DNA of 64,000 bases from Pictodentalium vernedei (Eukaryota; Mollusca; Scaphopoda; Dentaliida; Dentaliidae), in contig CM062291.1 in NCBI GenBank assembly GCA_031216915.1, positions 34,724,484-34,788,483 on the forward strand, written 5' to 3'. Under the pieces are notes generated by a model. That model did no database searches. It was not told the origin of the DNA and saw only the letters and a program-made list of their open reading frames with translations. Made by a program: the position numbers and the translations under genes. Shown here piece by piece: positions 22,258 through 33,659 of the stretch. Each line of letters opens with the position of its first letter. Positions within the stretch are counted from its first letter, which is position 1.

Positions 22258-23930
22258 CAGACCTGTTAACTCTCCCGGTTTCACCGTGACTCTCCCGGTT
22301 TGAGGCACCAGCATGTGACAATCTCACGGTCACATCCTATTTTCTCCCGATTTGATTGATACTTTACAAAAATAGTTGTCTTATTCTAGCTTCTCGAATG
22401 AAATGGTTTGACACGCCGAAGGCGTGCAGGGACGATTTGGAGGACAAGCCCCTTTCGACCCTCGTTAGCTGTTTGTTGTTGTTGTAGGATGTCAAGGCGC
22501 GGTGGAGGAGGAAAAGGAAGGAGGGAGGTTGCTTAACCCCGTCTAGGCTTCTTCCGGCTCTTTTCCTTTGGAGGTGGTTGAGATTGTGATGTGGAAGTCG
22601 ACGATGTTGAGTTTAGTGTTGAGTTTGGTGAATGGATTGCGTCTAATTTCTTTTTGAGATCTGCCTTGGATTGTTCCCTGAACTCCTGAGTTTCGGAGGC
22701 GATTCGGTTTCCCATCTCAACTGCTCGTCTTGCCATCTCTCTTATTTTTCTTAATTCTTAGGCGGTGATTGCAGATTTAGGTGGCTGTGTTGCTGAGATT
22801 GACTCACTTCTAGTTTCTGAATTAAACAAGTTATATTGTATGTCAAATATTTTCATACTGTTGTGGTTTCGTGAAAGAAATCAAAATTATATAAACTCAA
22901 AATATAAATTAAATAATCATTAACTTCAGCTGACCTGTTATATATACTATTGTTATGGTTCATACCAAATTTATCCGTTTTGAGTAAAAAATAATTTAAT
23001 TGAAAGTTTGTTGAAAACTGAATAGAATCTGTTGAGATTTCACAAGAATTAAGTTACCTCCCCTTACTTATATACAAACAGATTCAGAACAATCATGTCC
23101 AGGCTCCAGCAGAGTATTTTGTCTTCATTTTGAACCAACAGGATTATTTTGTTTGTATTTTTTTCACAGTGGGAGTTATGAATCCTGAGGGCACCTTCTC
23201 TAATGTGAGTTATACAAAACACAGTTCAATAATTTTTTAATAAAAAAACAAAAACGAAATTACCACAATCACACACAACTTCATTGTACCGGCAACAACA
23301 GGTGTTTTTTTTTTTAACAAAATGATATGTATTGTTAGCATTGAGTAATTTTTATTGTACAATAAAACCTGTCAAAAGATGATAAGAATGAATATTTCCT
23401 CACTAAAAATGTACAGACTGAACAAAGAATTTACATGAATAAATGGCATGAATGAAGAAGGAATGCTTGTTTTAGTTCTTGAACGTTTTGGTCCTGGGGC
23501 ATTTTGGCCCAAGCTGTTTCAGCCTCCATGTTCTGAAGCACCGGGATGGGCTTGCATGAGCAAGGAAAAATGGCCAGACTGAAGGGGGGTGGGGGGGGGG
23601 AGGGTGGGGGGGGTACAGACAAAGGTTAGATAGGCAGTAGGCATCCACTCACATAAAATTTGTGTGTCGGGGGGGGGGGGGGGGGGCATTGTCCCTGGGG
23701 ACAGGGGCTTGGACCACTGATATCCATATTTGTATGCTTTTACTTAATGAAATATATAATGCATTTGGGTTGGGGGTGGGGGGGGGTGCCCAGGTGGGAC
23801 CGTGGGAGGCATAACAAGGAAAATATTGATGTATTGGCCGCATTCAAAAATCTCACTGACATGCATCCAAATCTAACTGAGAGCTCATCAAAATCTCACT
23901 GACAGTCACCATCAGAGGTTAACAGGTCTG
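22258..23930. mobile_element. hAT-like DNA transposon, non-autonomous
   Basis: Terminal inverted repeats CAGACCTGTTAAC / GTTAACAGGTCTG are flanked by GTTGCAAT (22250-22257) and GTTGTAAT (23931-23938), an 8-bp target duplication with one mismatch. CAG-start ends and 8-bp duplications are hallmarks of hAT. It is 1,673 bp long, with no hAT transposase seen. Poly-G tracts lie at about 23584-23613, 23669-23687 and 23769-23788. A coding-like segment lies inside at 22533-22880 on the minus strand. Confidence 0.75.
22533..22880 (-). pseudogene. coding-like segment inside the hAT-like element
   Basis: From Met at 22736 it runs to a stop at 22533 as a 67-residue, charged, probably helical stretch (MARRAVEMGNRIASETQEF), then a Ser/Thr-rich linker (STLNSTSSTSTSQSQPPP) and a basic tail (KEKSRKKPRRG). 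The same frame is open upstream to about 22880, apart from one TAA just before ELRKIRE. I do not recognise the family. It may be the C-terminus of an element protein or a captured host exon; the in-frame TAA argues for decay or an unseen splice. Confidence 0.35.
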
Positions 23931-23959
23931 GTTGTAATCCATCTTCTGTCCATATGTAC

Positions 23960-24410
23960 ATCCAATCGTCCGTTCCTCTGTCCATCCACAATTCCTTTGG
24001 CACACCCTAAAGGCCACAAATCGCACCTGATTTCTTTCAAATTTCACCTGTAGCTTTGATGTGATCTCTACATGGGAGCCATCAAATTTTTCCGACTTTT
24101 TTTGAAAAGCATGGCCACCAGCTGCCATCTTGAATTTGGCATATAAATTGTCAACAATTCCACCAGTACACCCTACAGGTCTCATTTCTCATCCGATCTT
24201 TTTGAAATTTTATATGTAGCTTTGGTGTCATATCCAGATGGGAGCTATCAAAGTTTTCTGAATTTCTTTGAAAAGCATAGCCACCAGCAGTCATCTTGGA
24301 TTTGGCATACAAATTGTCAACCATTACATTAGTACATCCTAGTGGATGCATCCCTCACCCGATCTTTTTCACATTTCATATGTAGCTTTGGTGTGATGTC
24401 TTTCTTGTAG
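23960..24410 (+). repeat. ~175-bp tandem repeat
   Basis: Two to three units share CACACCCTA(A/C)AGG, ATATGTAGCTTTGGTGT, GGGAGC(C/T)ATCAAA and GCCATCTTG(A/G)ATTTGGCAT. They resemble the tandem cores of Helentron-like elements elsewhere in the window, but no terminal hairpin is seen. Confidence 0.5.
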
Positions 24411-24567
24411 AAACTTGATTGAAGGACTTGGCATTACTGGAGCTTTTTATTTAGTTCATTCCCTTCTTGGACAAGTTGACCTGCAATGTCATTGGCAGTT
24501 TCATTTTATGTTTGAGTGATTTAGCTAGTACAGGCTGAAAGAACGATCAGCTGATCATTATTGTTTT

Positions 24568-24685
24568 TTATCCCATAAATGGCCGTTTATTCGAACAATA
24601 AAGGCCTTTGATAAATTTTTGCTTTAATTAGTAGGGTGATAAATTTTCCCCATAGGTTTAACACACGAAACATTTATCATTTATG
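24568..24685 (+). repeat. direct repeat flanking a MITE, left copy
   Basis: TTTATCCCATAAATGGCCG, CAATAAAGGCC, CTTTAATTA and CCCCATAGGTTTAACACACG recur in the same order at 25500-25625. The pair brackets the MITE at 24915. Confidence 0.75.
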
Positions 24686-24910
24686 TGTTTGGGGTAAACT
24701 TGCAAGGTACACTCTAAGTACATTGCCAGTTGTTTCTAGACAAGTTTTGGATGCCTACATTGGAAGCCAAGACTTGCAATAGACACAACTGCATAGTCAC
24801 AGAGCATTAAATGTCATAGTGTGGCAAAAATGTATGAAAAATCTCTAGACCTTTAAGGGTAAAGTCACTACTTGGGTTCTGGGAAGTGAACCAATTTGTG
24901 ATATTAAATC
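24686..24910. other. unassigned spacer
   Basis: I see no gene, repeat or motif beyond general AT richness. Confidence 0.3.
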
Positions 24911-24914
24911 TTAA

Positions 24915-25482
24915 CCCCCTTCACACTGATGTCAAAATACCAAAATTTCAGGAAGCTATTTTTTCCCATAATACATCTAGAAATTTAACCAATTTAGTCT
25001 CGTTTGACAGAGCTCAATGAGCTCTGTCAAACGAGATTGAATTGGTTAAATTTCTAGTTGCATTATGGGAAAAAATCGCGACATCGACACCGTAGCTGCG
25101 ACCAACAAGTTTCTGTGACCAACAAGTTTCAAAACTCAATAACTTTTGAAATACTTGATGGAATCACTTTATATTTGGCATGTAAGTGTATCTTATTGAT
25201 GTCTAGCCACTGTTCAATGCATGTGTTGTTCCAAATCTTTTTCTTGGAGTTATGGCCCATGATGAACTTAGAATTTTGGGAGATTGCACCACCCGTCGCA
25301 GCTACGGTGTCGATGTCGCGATTTTTTCCCATAATGCATCTAGAAATTTAACCAATTCAATCTCGTTTGACAGAGCTCATTGAGCTCTGTCAACCGAGAT
25401 TGAATTGGTTAAATTTCTAGTTGCATTATGGGAAATTTTTTCTGCCAGAAATTTAGATATTTTGACATCAGTGTGCAGGAGG
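24915..25482. mobile_element. TTAA MITE, family P4, with two palindromes
   Basis: TTAA at 24911-24914 and 25483-25486. Ends CCCCCTTCACACTGATGTCA and its near complement. It is 568 bp and contains two copies of a long palindrome (about 24970-25070 and 25330-25430). Each is centred on GACAGAGCTCA.TGAGCTCTGTC with arms ending AAATTTCTAG and CATTATGGGA. The DNA between them is itself a large inverted repeat (GCGACATCGACACCGTAGC / its complement). Confidence 0.8.
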
Positions 25483-25499
25483 TTAAGGTCCAAAATAGT

Positions 25500-25625
25500 T
25501 CTTTTTATCCCATAAATGGCCGTTTATTTGAACAATAAAGGCCTTGGATAAATCTTTGCTTTAATTACCTAGTATGGTGATAAATTTTCCCCATAGGTTT
25601 AACACACGAAAAATTTATCACCCTA
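25500..25625 (+). repeat. direct repeat flanking a MITE, right copy
   Basis: See 24568-24685. This copy ends with ACGAAAAATTTATCACCCTAGTATGG, which nearly mirrors an upstream CCTAGTATGGTGATAAATTTT, giving a hairpin. Confidence 0.75.
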
Positions 25626-26714
25626 GTATGGAGCTGGAAACAGACTATACTATGTTGACCTCTGGCATTCCATTAGAAAGATCAGGATATCTTGACCTGA
25701 TTTAAGCATATCAGAAATCTGCGGAAACGAAGAGATGATCATCACTTAAACGTAATTAAATGAGTTGACCGGTATAACATTATATGTATGTAAGACGTTC
25801 ATTGCGAGCAAACAATAAAGAATACTCATAATTAACAAAAGTACTCAAAAATAAAACTCGATTTTGAATACCTAGTAATGCCAGTAGTGACTGGTGTAGT
25901 GTTAATTTGGATTTTGCCTGGGGATGTACATATGCTCGATGGGCGGTATCTCGCATCGATAGACGATAAACAATTATTCTGTTTCAGGAGAGAAAGAACA
26001 TGAACGATGTTCTTTAATTATAGTAACCTTTCCTCTCCTCTCAGAACAGCAACGCGTAACACGAAGTACACTGCACAATTCCATTACAACTGAATTCACA
26101 CATTGTCAAAATAATTGGACACACCTGTATCTCGTGCTGTTGAACCCATGGCTTCCACACATGAATCTCGGGTAACTGCAATAATAACTGTTTCCTCATT
26201 AGAACGAACTGGTGGCACAAGTGTTAACATTAACAACTTTCATTTGCAGCATACTGGCCTCTCGAATCCAAGCATATTATTGAATAGTTTATTTCACGGA
26301 CGTATTTATGTTAACACTTTAAACATCACATACAAAAATGAACTGACATTCGTGGCTGCTTTGAAGTGGACCAATTGCTCTCACCCACTCAGTGCTACAT
26401 GATCGCGTTGTAATGTAGCATAATTAACAGTTCAATCAGGTCAATTGTTGTTTTCTTGAAAGGTTTGAAGTATTTCACCATGCCAGTACAAAGAATATAG
26501 ATTGCTTTTGCAAGTTTAGATGACATTTGTTGGGGAATTATTTTTAGACAGAAATGTATCACTGCGCCTTATTTATTTTTTACAATGTTCTCTTGTCGAT
26601 CAAAATGGACCAGTGTACTCCTCTCTTCGAGTAGATGTTTTGCAGCGAATAACAGCACGATCTTGCCGCAACTTCTTTGTAAAAGATTTATGGGATAAAC
26701 AAATAAACGTATAG
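25626..26714. other. intergenic DNA, no recognised gene
   Basis: A 95-residue open stretch at 26115-26402 (+) has no family I recognise and normal-looking flanks without clear splice sites. I treat it as chance. Confidence 0.3.
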
Positions 26715-26885
26715 TGTTTTCAAGTAAAAAATTCATTCTACTCGTAGGATTAAGAATCAAAACCGACTCGCCAGAGGCTCGTCGGTTTCATTCTTAATCC
26801 TACTCGTAGAATAAATTTTTTACTTAGGCGAGTCGGTTTGATCTTATCTATGAGTAGAATAAATTTTTTACTTGAAAACACTATA
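26715..26885. repeat. compound palindrome
   Basis: TTCATTCTACTCGTAGGATTAAGAATC, then CCGACTCGCCAGAGGCTCGTCGG, then its complement GATTCTTAATCC-type arm. A second inverted copy of GTGTTTTCAAGTAAAAAATT closes the structure at about 26860-26885. It is probably a foldback or MITE core; no target duplication was found. Confidence 0.6.
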
Positions 26886-27056
26886 CATTTATTCTATATA
26901 AAACGGATGTGTTTGTCGTCGAATTGGGTTGAATATTGTACAGTAAAGTGGTACTTTCGTATAATAAAAAGAAAATCTATGCTATTTAGTGAACATCGGG
27001 AATTATCTCATTCATGTACAGGGCCTGAAAATAAGCAGTATGACATTTGCAATATG

Positions 27057-27156
27057 NNNNNNNNNNNNNNNNNNNNNNNNNNNNNNNNNNNNNNNNNNNN
27101 NNNNNNNNNNNNNNNNNNNNNNNNNNNNNNNNNNNNNNNNNNNNNNNNNNNNNNNN
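27057..27156. other. assembly gap (100 N)
   Basis: Exactly 100 N, the usual placeholder for a gap of unknown size. Any ORF crossing it is not real evidence of coding. Confidence 0.99.
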
Positions 27157-27966
27157 TAAGTTCGAAATCGGGCTCCTATACTGAGCCCAAATATGAAACC
27201 AGGGGGGCCGATTTAAACAAACTTGAATCAGATCCAACCTACAATGTTGCATACCAAATATCAAAAGATTCTGCCTACTGGATCTGGAGAAGAAGATTTT
27301 TTAATGTTTTTCCCATTGCCTACAGTGTTAAAAAGTGCTGACTCAGCACTTTTTCAAAGTCCTGAAAAAAGTACCTTGTGATCAAACCGATAGGGATTTT
27401 TTTTAACCATTCTATTCTACTGGATAAAAGTAAGCTTTATACAAAATAAGAATTCTCTGTGCCATGTAGTTTTGGAGATATGGCAGTTTTAAGGAAAAAA
27501 TTTTTTTGCATCAATCAACTACTTACGACCCATTATCATCTCATATCAAATTTGGTTCAAATTGACCTCACGGTTCTGAAAATAGAAATTTTAGGCGTGG
27601 CCAAAATTTTTGCCCCTCCCATAACGAAGGCAAATAATGCCCAACAAACTAAAACCTCAAAAGGACTCTGTATACCACATATCAAGTCTCTGCTACTGGT
27701 GGTTCAATAGAAGAAGATTTTCAAAAAAATTTGGCCATTTTTTCCCCACCCCTCTGCTCAATATGAGCCGAAACCTAATTTGCATAAAAATCAAAATGCC
27801 CCTATATAACCACTACGTACATGAAATTTAATTAAAATGTGGCCAGTGGTTTAGGAGAAAGAGGCTCAAACACCACTTCACGCAGGACGATGGACGGACG
27901 AACGGACGGACGATGGACGAAGAGTGATCAGAAAAGCTCACCCTGACTTTCAGTCAGGTGAGCTAA
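27157..27966 (-). mobile_element. Helentron-like element, variant terminus, partly in gap
   Basis: The right end AAGCTCACCCTGACTTTCAG then TCAGGTGAGCTAAAA is a terminal hairpin. It has the same layout as the TTAGCTTAACTTGAC hairpin of other elements but with different stem bases. GACGGACG repeats precede it, as at 57190-57220. The core has weak repeats around TCTGCCTACTGG / TCTGCTACTGG and GAAGAAGATTTT. The other end lies in or beyond the gap. Confidence 0.5.
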
Positions 27967-28615
27967 AAACACTGTTTTTTCAATGATAGATGACTATTAT
28001 GAAACATGAAGTCACATGACTGTCACAAACACGTTTTCAGTTTGTCAAGTTCATTTTTTAATTCAGTTACCTCCCCTGATGTTTCTCTCCGATGTGGATT
28101 GCAGAGTACATCATGTGTGTATCTGTAAACCATGTGCCATACAACTTCACAGCACACACTGACATCAAAGTTATTATTCAGTTTAAAAACACAAAGTGTG
28201 TGTGCTCAGAAAACTCTTGGTTAATACAGCCAAGTGTATTGTATTCTTACACAAAACCGTATTAACATTATCTACCAGAATAAAACACAATATCGTGTGA
28301 TTGTATCATTAATAACAATCTTCTCCCCCCACCCTAACCCCCAAAAATGCAAATATTTACTTTGGGCTAATATTGCCCAGTGCTAAACATGCATTCATTG
28401 AGAAATTATGTGGTATTAATCTTTTGTAATTGGTGATTTATCAACAAAATTCTGTAGTATAACAGACACCAACAGATTTTCCTCTGTGTCCTATTTCAAC
28501 CCATTGGAGTCGGCATAATCGGCAGAGAAATAATCGGTAATCGGTTCACAGCAAGTTTTGATAATTGGTTCATCACTACATAAAAAGATAAAATATTTCT
28601 AGTTTCAAGTTTGTT
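27967..28615. other. intergenic DNA
   Basis: No gene or repeat is recognised, apart from a short C-rich run near 28325. Confidence 0.3.
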
Positions 28616-28782
28616 TATTTCTTTATTAGGGTTTAAAGGCACTTTCAACAGCTTGAATCATATCATGTCAGACAATTTTATGGGTGGAGGGAGTCAAAGT
28701 ACCTGGAGAGAACCACTAAGTAATGGTGAATAACTTTCAGGCTCTCTAATTTACCATCCTGACACAGGCAGTCAGCACTGGT
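28616..28782 (-). mobile_element. diverged SINE fragment
   Basis: TTATTTCTTTATTAGGGTTTAAAGGCAC, then TGGGTGGAGGGAGTC..AGTACC.GGAGAGAACCAC. The layout matches the SINE at 44012. The copy is continued past the P1 MITE by 29280-29400. Another copy lies at 29680-29945. Confidence 0.5.
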
Positions 28783-28786
28783 TTAA

Positions 28787-29030
28787 CCCTTTACCCAATG
28801 AATCGCCCGCAGCCGCCCACGTAATATGCAAACTCAGCAGCTGAAAAAATATTATTTTTTCCAAAAATTTCAACAAAAACCATATCATGTGACTCCTCTT
28901 TGGAATCAGCTCGTCGAGCTCGTTCCAAAGAGGGGTCACATGACATGGTTTTGTTGAAATTTTTGGAAAAAATTTAAAAAATGATATTTAAAATAATAAA
29001 TTTTGATATCGTCTGCGTTGGGGTAAAGGG
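28787..29030 (-). mobile_element. TTAA MITE, family P1
   Basis: TTAA at 28783-28786 and 29031-29034. Arms match (CTTTGG / CCAAAG); centre CAGCTCGTCGAGCTCG. Confidence 0.85.
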
Positions 29031-29039
29031 TTAAGGAGG

Positions 29040-29280
29040 GACAAATTCAAGACTTTTCAAGACCCTTTCAATGTGAATTCAAGACTTTTCAAGGAAAGAA
29101 AAAAAGAGAATCTAAAAAGATTTTTCATTCCAAAAGACAGGCGTTGCAAAACAGTGGACAGTCAATGTTCACAATATACAGCACATGGGACGTATTTCCC
29201 TACTTCTGTCAATTTAAGACTTTTCAAGACTGGAACTTCAAATTCAAGACTTTTCAAGCTTTTTAAGACCCAGCAGGAAC
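29040..29280 (+). mobile_element. short element with TTCAAGACTTTTCAAGAC repeats
   Basis: The motif recurs four times at both sides of the segment. The right edge, CAGCAGGAACCCTG, is the complement of a CAGGGTTC-type end, suggesting a hAT-related MITE. Confidence 0.4.
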
Positions 29281-29432
29281 CCTGTAAGTGTTATGTTGAC
29301 ATGTTGTACATCTATGGTAGACACTCTGTATGTCCACGGTTCACTTGCCTTCAACCAATGCTAACTCTACTTGTTCCAGGGTAATAAATCAGAAACTTTG
29401 ATACATAAAAGGTTAAATATTTATAGTTTTAA

Positions 29433-29666
29433 CCCTTTCTCTAATGTGAAAAGCAGACGACACTTGCAAACAAAATTCTTGAATAACTCAATTTTTGTCT
29501 CCAAAATATAGGTTATGACCCCTCTTTGGAATGAGCTCGACGAGCTCGTTCCAAAGAGGGGTCATAACCTATGTTTTGGAGACAAAAAATGAAAATAATA
29601 ATGGAAATTAATTGGCGATTTTTGTGAATATCGTAGCCGGTTTTGTCTGTTAGGTTGGGTGAAGGG
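29433..29666 (+). mobile_element. TTAA MITE, family P2
   Basis: Left TTAA at 29429-29432; right duplication decayed to CTAA. The interior GAAAAGCAGACGACACTTGC identifies family P2. Arms match (CTTTGG / CCAAAG) around GAGCTCGACGAGCTCG. Confidence 0.8.
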
Positions 29667-29679
29667 CTAAGTTTGTTCA

Positions 29680-30055
29680 TTTGTTCATTAGGGTTTAACG
29701 GCACTTTTGACAGCTTGGATCACATCATGTTGGACAATTTTACTGATGGAGGGAGTCAGAGTACCCTGAGATACCCACTAAGCAATGGCGAGTAACTTAG
29801 AGGCTCTCTAATTTACCATTCTGACACAAGCAATTAGCACTGGTTGAATGTACGTATTGCATTGACGTGTTGTACATCTATGGTCGACAAGCTGTAATTC
29901 CACGGTTCACTTGTCCTCAACTAATGCTAACCCTGCTTGCGTCGGGATGATAAAATAGAGGGTGTGACAGTTACTCAGCATTGCTGAGTGCTTCCCTATT
30001 GGTACTCTAGCTTCCTCTATCCATAAATTTGTACAACTTGATATGACCCAGACTG
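29680..30055 (-). mobile_element. diverged SINE copy
   Basis: TTCATTAGGGTTTAACGGCAC, GGAGGGAGTCAGAGTACCC, TGACGTGTTGTACATCTATGG and the segment TGACAGTTACTCAG..TGCTGAGTGCTTCCCTATTGG. Part of the last segment is repeated beyond the next MITE at 30340-30440. Confidence 0.5.
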
Positions 30056-30059
30056 TTAA

Positions 30060-30302
30060 CCCTTTACCCAATGTAACGGCCAAAACAGGCCAGTGCTATT
30101 CACAAAAATCGCCAATTAATTTTTATTATTTTTTAATTTTTTGTCTCAAAAACATAGGTTATAACACCTCTTTGGAACGAGCTCACTGAACTCGTTCCAA
30201 TGAGGGGTCATAACCTATGTTTTGAGACAAAAAAATGAAAAAAATTAGTTATTCAAGAATTTTGTTTGCAAGTGTCGTCTGCTTTTCATCTTAGATAAAG
30301 GG
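30060..30302 (-). mobile_element. TTAA MITE, family P2
   Basis: TTAA at 30056-30059; right duplication TTTA. Arms are mismatched at the diagnostic site (CTTTGG versus CCAATG). Confidence 0.82.
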
Positions 30303-30601
30303 TTTAGGTGTCATTGCTCCCCAATAAATAAAATAAAGGGTGCGACAGTTACTCAGTATTGCTGAGTGCTTCCCTATTGGTACTCTGGCTTCCTCATAAA
30401 ATTGTACAACTTGATATGACCCAGACTGTTAAAGGTGCCATTGCTCCCCAATAAATAACAAGCAAATAATGTATACATCTTCCTATCATGTACAAATTAT
30501 GTCAATGAATATGGGATGATCCTTAGCAAAATATGAGTAGCCTATTTTGGGTGACCATTGTCAATACAAGTCCTGTGGGTTTTTCTGGAAGCATAAGGCC
30601 T

Positions 30602-31893
30602 AAAATGAAAGTGTCAATGACACTGCAGCTTAACTTGACTGTGTATTGTATTTGATGAAAAGGAAATGTTCAATGTTTATGAAAGGATTATGAAATACGA
30701 CAAGAATTGTGATAAATGAGAATATGTTAATTTCTGTTCCCTGTATGCTATGTTTTCAATAAAAATAATTAGAGGTGTAGACTGTAGTAAAGAACTGAGG
30801 GGTGGGTTAATGTGACCCTCACTCACAGTTAATGTATGTCAACCAAAGTTACCAAGTTACAGTGAATTTATTCCAAAACGAGTTGTCCTATCAAGTTACA
30901 ATGAAATCCCTTCATAAATACGGCCTGTAGACTGTGCTAAAGGTTTTCGGGCTTCGGGCCTGTGTAGCCATCATGGTTGATCAATCGCAACCAAAAGGGG
31001 ACATCCTCATCTAGACATTATACTGAGTCATCCTTCCAATTTACAATGAAATCTCTTCATAAATACGACTTGTAGTCTATGCTAAATGTTTTCGGGTTTT
31101 GGGTTCAGGCAGCCATCATGGTTGAATAGTCGCTACCAAAAGGGGATGTTCTCATCTAGACATTATCTGGAATCATCCTACCAAGTTACTATGAAATCCC
31201 TTCATAAAAACAACCTGTAGACTGTGCTAAATATTTTCGGGCTTCCGACCCCTGTAGCCATCACAGTTGACAAATTGTGACTAAAAGGTCACATTCTCAT
31301 CTAGACATTATATGGAGTCATCCTACAAAGTTACAATGAATCCCTCCACCAATACAACCTGTAGACTGTGGTGAAGGTTTTCAGGTTTTGGGTTCAGGCA
31401 GCCATCACTGTTGACAGATCTCGGCCAAATGGGGAAGTTCTCTTCTAGACATCATTCGGAGTCATCCTGCCAAGCTACAATGAAATCCCTCCATTAAATA
31501 TGACCTGTAGACTGTGCTAAAAGTGTTTGGGTTTCGGGCTTGGGCTGCTGTTACGATTGACAGATCATGACCAAAAGAGGATGTTCTCATCCAGACATTA
31601 TACAGAGTCATCCTACCAAGTTACAATGAAATCCCTTCATAAATACCTGTAGACTGTGCTAAAGGTTTTAGGGTTCTGGGCTCGGGCAGCCATCACAGCT
31701 GACCAATCGTGACCAAAAGGGGACGTTTTCATCTAGACATGACCTCAAACCTGCATATGAAATTTTGTGATGATCGGACAAGAACTACGGTTTGTAGCCT
31801 GTGCTAAAGGAAAATGGGAACAGACTCCCAGACTAACTGACTTCCACACGCGTGATGGCAATAGCTTATCTTGACTTTGTCAAGTTAAGCTAA
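30602..31893 (-). mobile_element. Helentron/HINE-like element, complete
   Basis: Left AAATGAAAGTGTCAATGACAC, then GCAGCTTAACTTGAC; right CTTGACTTTGTCAAGTTAAGCTAAA. The core holds about six ~145-bp units with AGTTACAATGAAATCCCTTC, GTAGACTGTGCTAAA and GTTCTCATCTAGACAT. It shares ends and core family with 53962-55429. No replication or helicase gene is present, so it is non-autonomous. Confidence 0.7.
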
Positions 31894-32037
31894 ATATGGC
31901 CTGAGAAACAGGAGATCTGCTTTGTGGGGCCTAACTGTGCTTTTTAAAAAAATAATGCAAAGTTTTTTCTCTAATTATGCCCAATTGCTGCGAGAATTTA
32001 AATTTTATAGTAAATTTCCTGTCTTATTATACCTACC

Positions 32038-32279
32038 ACAATTGTTTACTACAGGCTTGCACTACAGTGGAAGTCCCTAACTCAGAAAATATACTCTCTA
32101 TTTTGATCTTTCCCAAGCGATTTGGGAAAGAAAAGTGGTGCCAACGCCCCAAGAAAAAATAAGCCAATACTGGGTTGAGTGCTACCGGCACACACCCAGT
32201 AAGGGACGCTCTTCTCTTAGTGCAAATCCACGGCTTAGGGAATCAGTGCGCAGGCAGTAACTAATGAATCATGCTTTTG
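32038..32279 (+). repeat. left ITR of DIRS copy C
   Basis: ACAATTGTTTACTACAGGC through AACTAATGAATCATGCTTTT, about 90 percent identical to the complement of 38207-38448. Confidence 0.88.
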
Positions 32280-32355
32280 AATCCATCAACATAGGAGTTA
32301 TGTGATCAGCAGGGAGGAAGGATTCTTACCCGAATAAGAAGACGGGAGGGCCTCC

Positions 32356-32455
32356 ATGTAAACAATTGTGGTAGGTATAATAAGAAAGGAAATTTACTAT
32401 AAAATTTATATTCCTTATCAACCTACCTTACAATTGTTTACTACAGGCTGAATAG
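32356..32455 (+). repeat. internal complementary region of copy C
   Basis: GTAAACAATTGTGGTAGG..ACTATAAAATT is the complement of the left terminus (31996-32050). CTTATCAACCTACC..TTGTTTACTACAGGC is the complement of the right terminus. The junction near 32411-32416 marks the ends of the element. Confidence 0.85.
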
Positions 32456-32539
32456 ACAATAGGATGGAGGGAATCACATAACCAACCCCCACATGACCCA
32501 ACTGCACTGGAACCGTGGACAGAGGAAGAGGTCCCTAGG

Positions 32540-33659
32540 TCTATCAAACCATAGCATCACAAACATTAGTAACAGACAATGAGAGATGAGGTGGATGGTT
32601 TTGTGCGATGCACAGACAGAAAAGGCAGTAAGAGCACAGAGCTGGAACTGACCTTGTAAGAAGCCTAATGGCTAGGGTAGACAACAGCCTGAGCAGAAGA
32701 AAGAGGGCCCAAAGCAAAAAGGTCCTCTGACTGCTCCTGCAACTGACGCAGATAGAAGGTGGAGAAAGTAGAAGCATTTTTCCAGTAGGCTGCCTGCATA
32801 ACATCTGACAAATTGACGGAGTTAGAATAAGCCCAAGAGGTAGACAATGCATGCAGCACATCGTGGGCAGAAGTACGATTGGTAATACAATCGTCAGTCG
32901 CTAGATGAGCGTAAGCCGCACGAATAGCAAGACAAATCCATCGAGAAATGGATTGAGGAGAGATCTTCTGTCAACCAGGAATAAGAGACAAAAAAATTGT
33001 TTCCTACCTTTCCTAATGAACTGCATCTGATTGAGATAAATGCAAATTGCACGAACCGGACAGAGCAAAGGGCAATTACCCTCAGCAGAAGGAAGAGCCC
33101 TGATACAGATAGGAGGTGGAGTAGTTTCTGGTATCTGATTCTTGGCCAGAAAGGAGCAATCAGTGGTAAACATAACACAGTTGGGAGAGCCTCTGAAAAA
33201 AGGCTGGATCAACCAAGAGGGTGTGAAGCTCACTAACCCGTCTGGCTGAGGCAAAAGCCATCAGAAAAGCCATCTTGTATGTGAGAAAACGCATATCCAC
33301 CCCCACCTCCCCCCCAAGCAAAGCAGCACCCAAGAAAGATTCCATCTTGGGGTAAGCTGCAAAGTCCTAGGCCTTTTCAAGGAAAAGTGCCGAACAAGCT
33401 TGAAGAGGAATGGATTAGTACCGATACGACGCTGTCCCACATACGAAAAGGTCTCAGAAAGCATTGACCTGTACCCTTTGATGGTAACAGGCTGGAGACC
33501 CCAAGAATCAAACAGATATACCAGAAACTCAGCAATCTGTGAAATCGAAGGATTGGCATAATCAACAGAGTGATCGGCACACCATCGACAGAAGACCTTC
33601 CACTTAGCTGCATGGGCTAAACCAGTGGAGTGCCTCCTTGAAGAAGAAATACACTGCAC
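32540..33659 (-). pseudogene. tyrosine recombinase of DIRS copy C
   Basis: The N-terminal core-binding part (about 33400-33659) reads KVFCRWCADHSVDYANPS then FLVYLFDSWGLQPVTIKGYR. The catalytic part contains AFLMAFASARRVSELHTL with the first Arg (about 33225-33285). Then follow LCPVRAICIYLNQ and, near 32740-32875, SAHDVLHALSTSWAYS and AAYWKNASTFSTFYLRQL with the nucleophile Tyr. The enzyme would integrate circular DIRS DNA. At least two frame changes (near 33330 and 33150) break it. The second-box Arg expected after HDV is replaced by Leu-His. Confidence 0.8.

Noticed and set aside
23160-23215. Possible small exon between TTTTTTTCACAG and GTGAGT
   Set aside because: Only ~35 bases, no recognised protein match, and it lies inside a transposon; splice-like sites of this length are frequent by chance.
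26838-27341. 167-residue ORF across the gap
   Set aside because: It exists only because the 100 N were translated as open.
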